From an uncultured Bacteroidota bacterium (GTDB lineage: Bacteria > Bacteroidota > Bacteroidia > Bacteroidales > P3), in NCBI GenBank assembly GCA_902788805.1, contig CADALO010000003.1, positions 243,102 through 307,101 of the forward strand: a stretch of 64,000 nt of DNA, given 5' to 3'. The notes below the pieces were generated by a model. That model searched no databases. It saw only the letters and a list, made by a program, of their open reading frames with translations, and was not told the DNA's origin. Position 1 is the first letter of the stretch. Each line of letters begins with the position of its first letter. The position numbers were made by a program, and so were the translations under genes. Positions 63,412 to 64,000 of this stretch are shown here, one piece after another.

Positions 63412-63590
63412 GAGCCCCGATGGGGCGACGGATTACAGGCAGGTGTTCAGCAAAGAGGACCCCCTGCGGGATGCATATCAATGTGTCCGAACCCCGACGG
63501 GGCGACGGATTACAGGCAAGTGTTCAGCAAAGAGGAACCCCTGCGGGAGGCATATCAATGTGGCCGAACCCCGACGGGGTGACGGATGCG
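63412..63590 (+). repeat. Cassette B, 77-bp tandem copies
   Basis: GGGGCGACGGATTACAGGCA at 63423 and again 77 bp later at 63500; a third, partial copy (GGGGTGACGGAT) after another 77 bp. Each unit continues GTGTTCAGCAAAGAGGA, CCCCTGCGGGA and CATATCAATGTG. Confidence 0.92.
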
Positions 63591-63654
63591 GCATCTCATT
63601 ACGCCTTACTGTAAACTGTCTGGATGGGAAACCGCCATTGTCGCATTGCCGCCG

Positions 63655-63890
63655 CAATGCCTCGAAGAGGCATCATCTCAATAACCCCAGACAAACGAAG
63701 TGCAGTCTGGGGTAGGCGAGGTCCCCTCCGAAAGCGTCTCGGAGAGACGCAACCTCCTCATTGTCTGCGAGGTGGCGTGTCTCCGACACGCTTTTTTTCG
63801 TGGTGGGTCGCAGTCCCCACACTGCGCTCCGTTGTCGCTTAGTGTGGGGTTATTGAGATAATGCCTCTTCGAGGCATCCTTATCCTGCCC
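63655..63890. repeat. Cassette C, second copy
   Basis: TGCCTCGAAGAGGCATC, then a hairpin with CCCCAGAC/GTCTGGGG, GAGGTGGCGTGTCTCCGACA, CACTGCGCTCCGTTGTCG, GTGTGGGGTTATTGAGAT and ATGCCTCTTCGAGGCATCC. The right half matches 15885-16000 in order. Confidence 0.88.
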
Positions 63891-64000
63891 GCACCGCGAT
63901 GATTTATGGCAATTCGTGTTCAACATCTGTGGGCGTTTCGCCCACACCCATAAACGTCTTCCGCCCGCCCCCAAAATAATTTTTGGATAATTTTCGGGTA

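Larger units (their letters stand above)
63296..64000. other. Repeat-filled right end of the window
   Basis: A -7 box for the protease (63332-63339), cassette B in 77-bp tandem copies (63412-63590), cassette C (63655-63890) and an unresolved tail to 64000. No gene seen; the next gene lies beyond the window. Confidence 0.8.

Overview
The window looks like a chromosome segment of an anaerobic gut- or rumen-type Bacteroidales. The evidence is a complete MoxR-DUF58-BatA/B/C/D cluster, GldB, five large proteins ending in type IX secretion (T9SS) sorting domains, a Bacteroidetes-type SecA, and repeated promoters of the TTTG-N19-TAnnTTTG type. HydE, butyrate kinase and a 3-keto-5-aminohexanoate cleavage enzyme point to fermentative metabolism. 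I saw no rRNA, tRNA, transposase, phage or CRISPR locus.

Layout. 1-6.3 kb: Bat operon on the minus strand, cut at the left edge. 6.8-13.2 kb: a T9SS propeller protein, tyrS and an MFS transporter. 13.2-15.5 kb: DUF2461 protein, Fe-S aldo/keto reductase and a small lipoprotein (minus). 16.5-21.5 kb: secA, an outer-membrane barrel and hydE. 21.6-23.3 kb: three small exported proteins. 23.4-28.4 kb: a tight minus operon kce - secreted peptidylarginine-deiminase-like enzyme - TatD-like - glycosyltransferase - trmH-like. 29-36 kb: pyridoxal kinase, EnvC-like protein, lpxH, lipoprotein, aroC, FKBP and buk. 37-39.6 kb: envelope operon (MltD-like, FtsB/DivIC-like, NlpC/P60). 39.6-48.1 kb: SUI1, lipid kinase, LtaS-like enzyme, GldB, DUF349 protein, a hypothetical and a radical SAM protein. 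48.2-51.8 kb: pepD, a glycosyltransferase and a nucleotidyltransferase. 51.9-63.3 kb: T9SS cargo proteins, an MscS channel and an M6 protease. Overall the region is mostly envelope biogenesis, T9SS cargo and housekeeping genes.

The most unusual content is non-coding. Nearly every gap above 300 bp carries palindromic or tandem structure. One family consists of hairpins of about 93-117 bp whose arms are tandem 11-bp units (6566, 16265, 28685, 36333, 46242, 53723). In five of these the ends are recognisably related, but the repeat unit differs: TTGTACAATAN in four copies and TTGTCCGNNNG in another. A second hairpin family with a conserved inner stem (13960, 58926) also has 11-bp units; one copy supplies the start of a 1304-aa protein. 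Other dispersed cassettes recur at 15.6-16.0, 36.6-36.9, 46.5, 51.2 and 63.4-63.9 kb, and one of them is inserted in frame in a nucleotidyltransferase gene. Short tandem repeats (6-9 bp) fill many of the remaining spacers, and a 7-bp repeat recurs inside every 56-aa unit of the large adhesin. Together these suggest an active, unit-amplifying and palindrome-forming repeat process in this genome.
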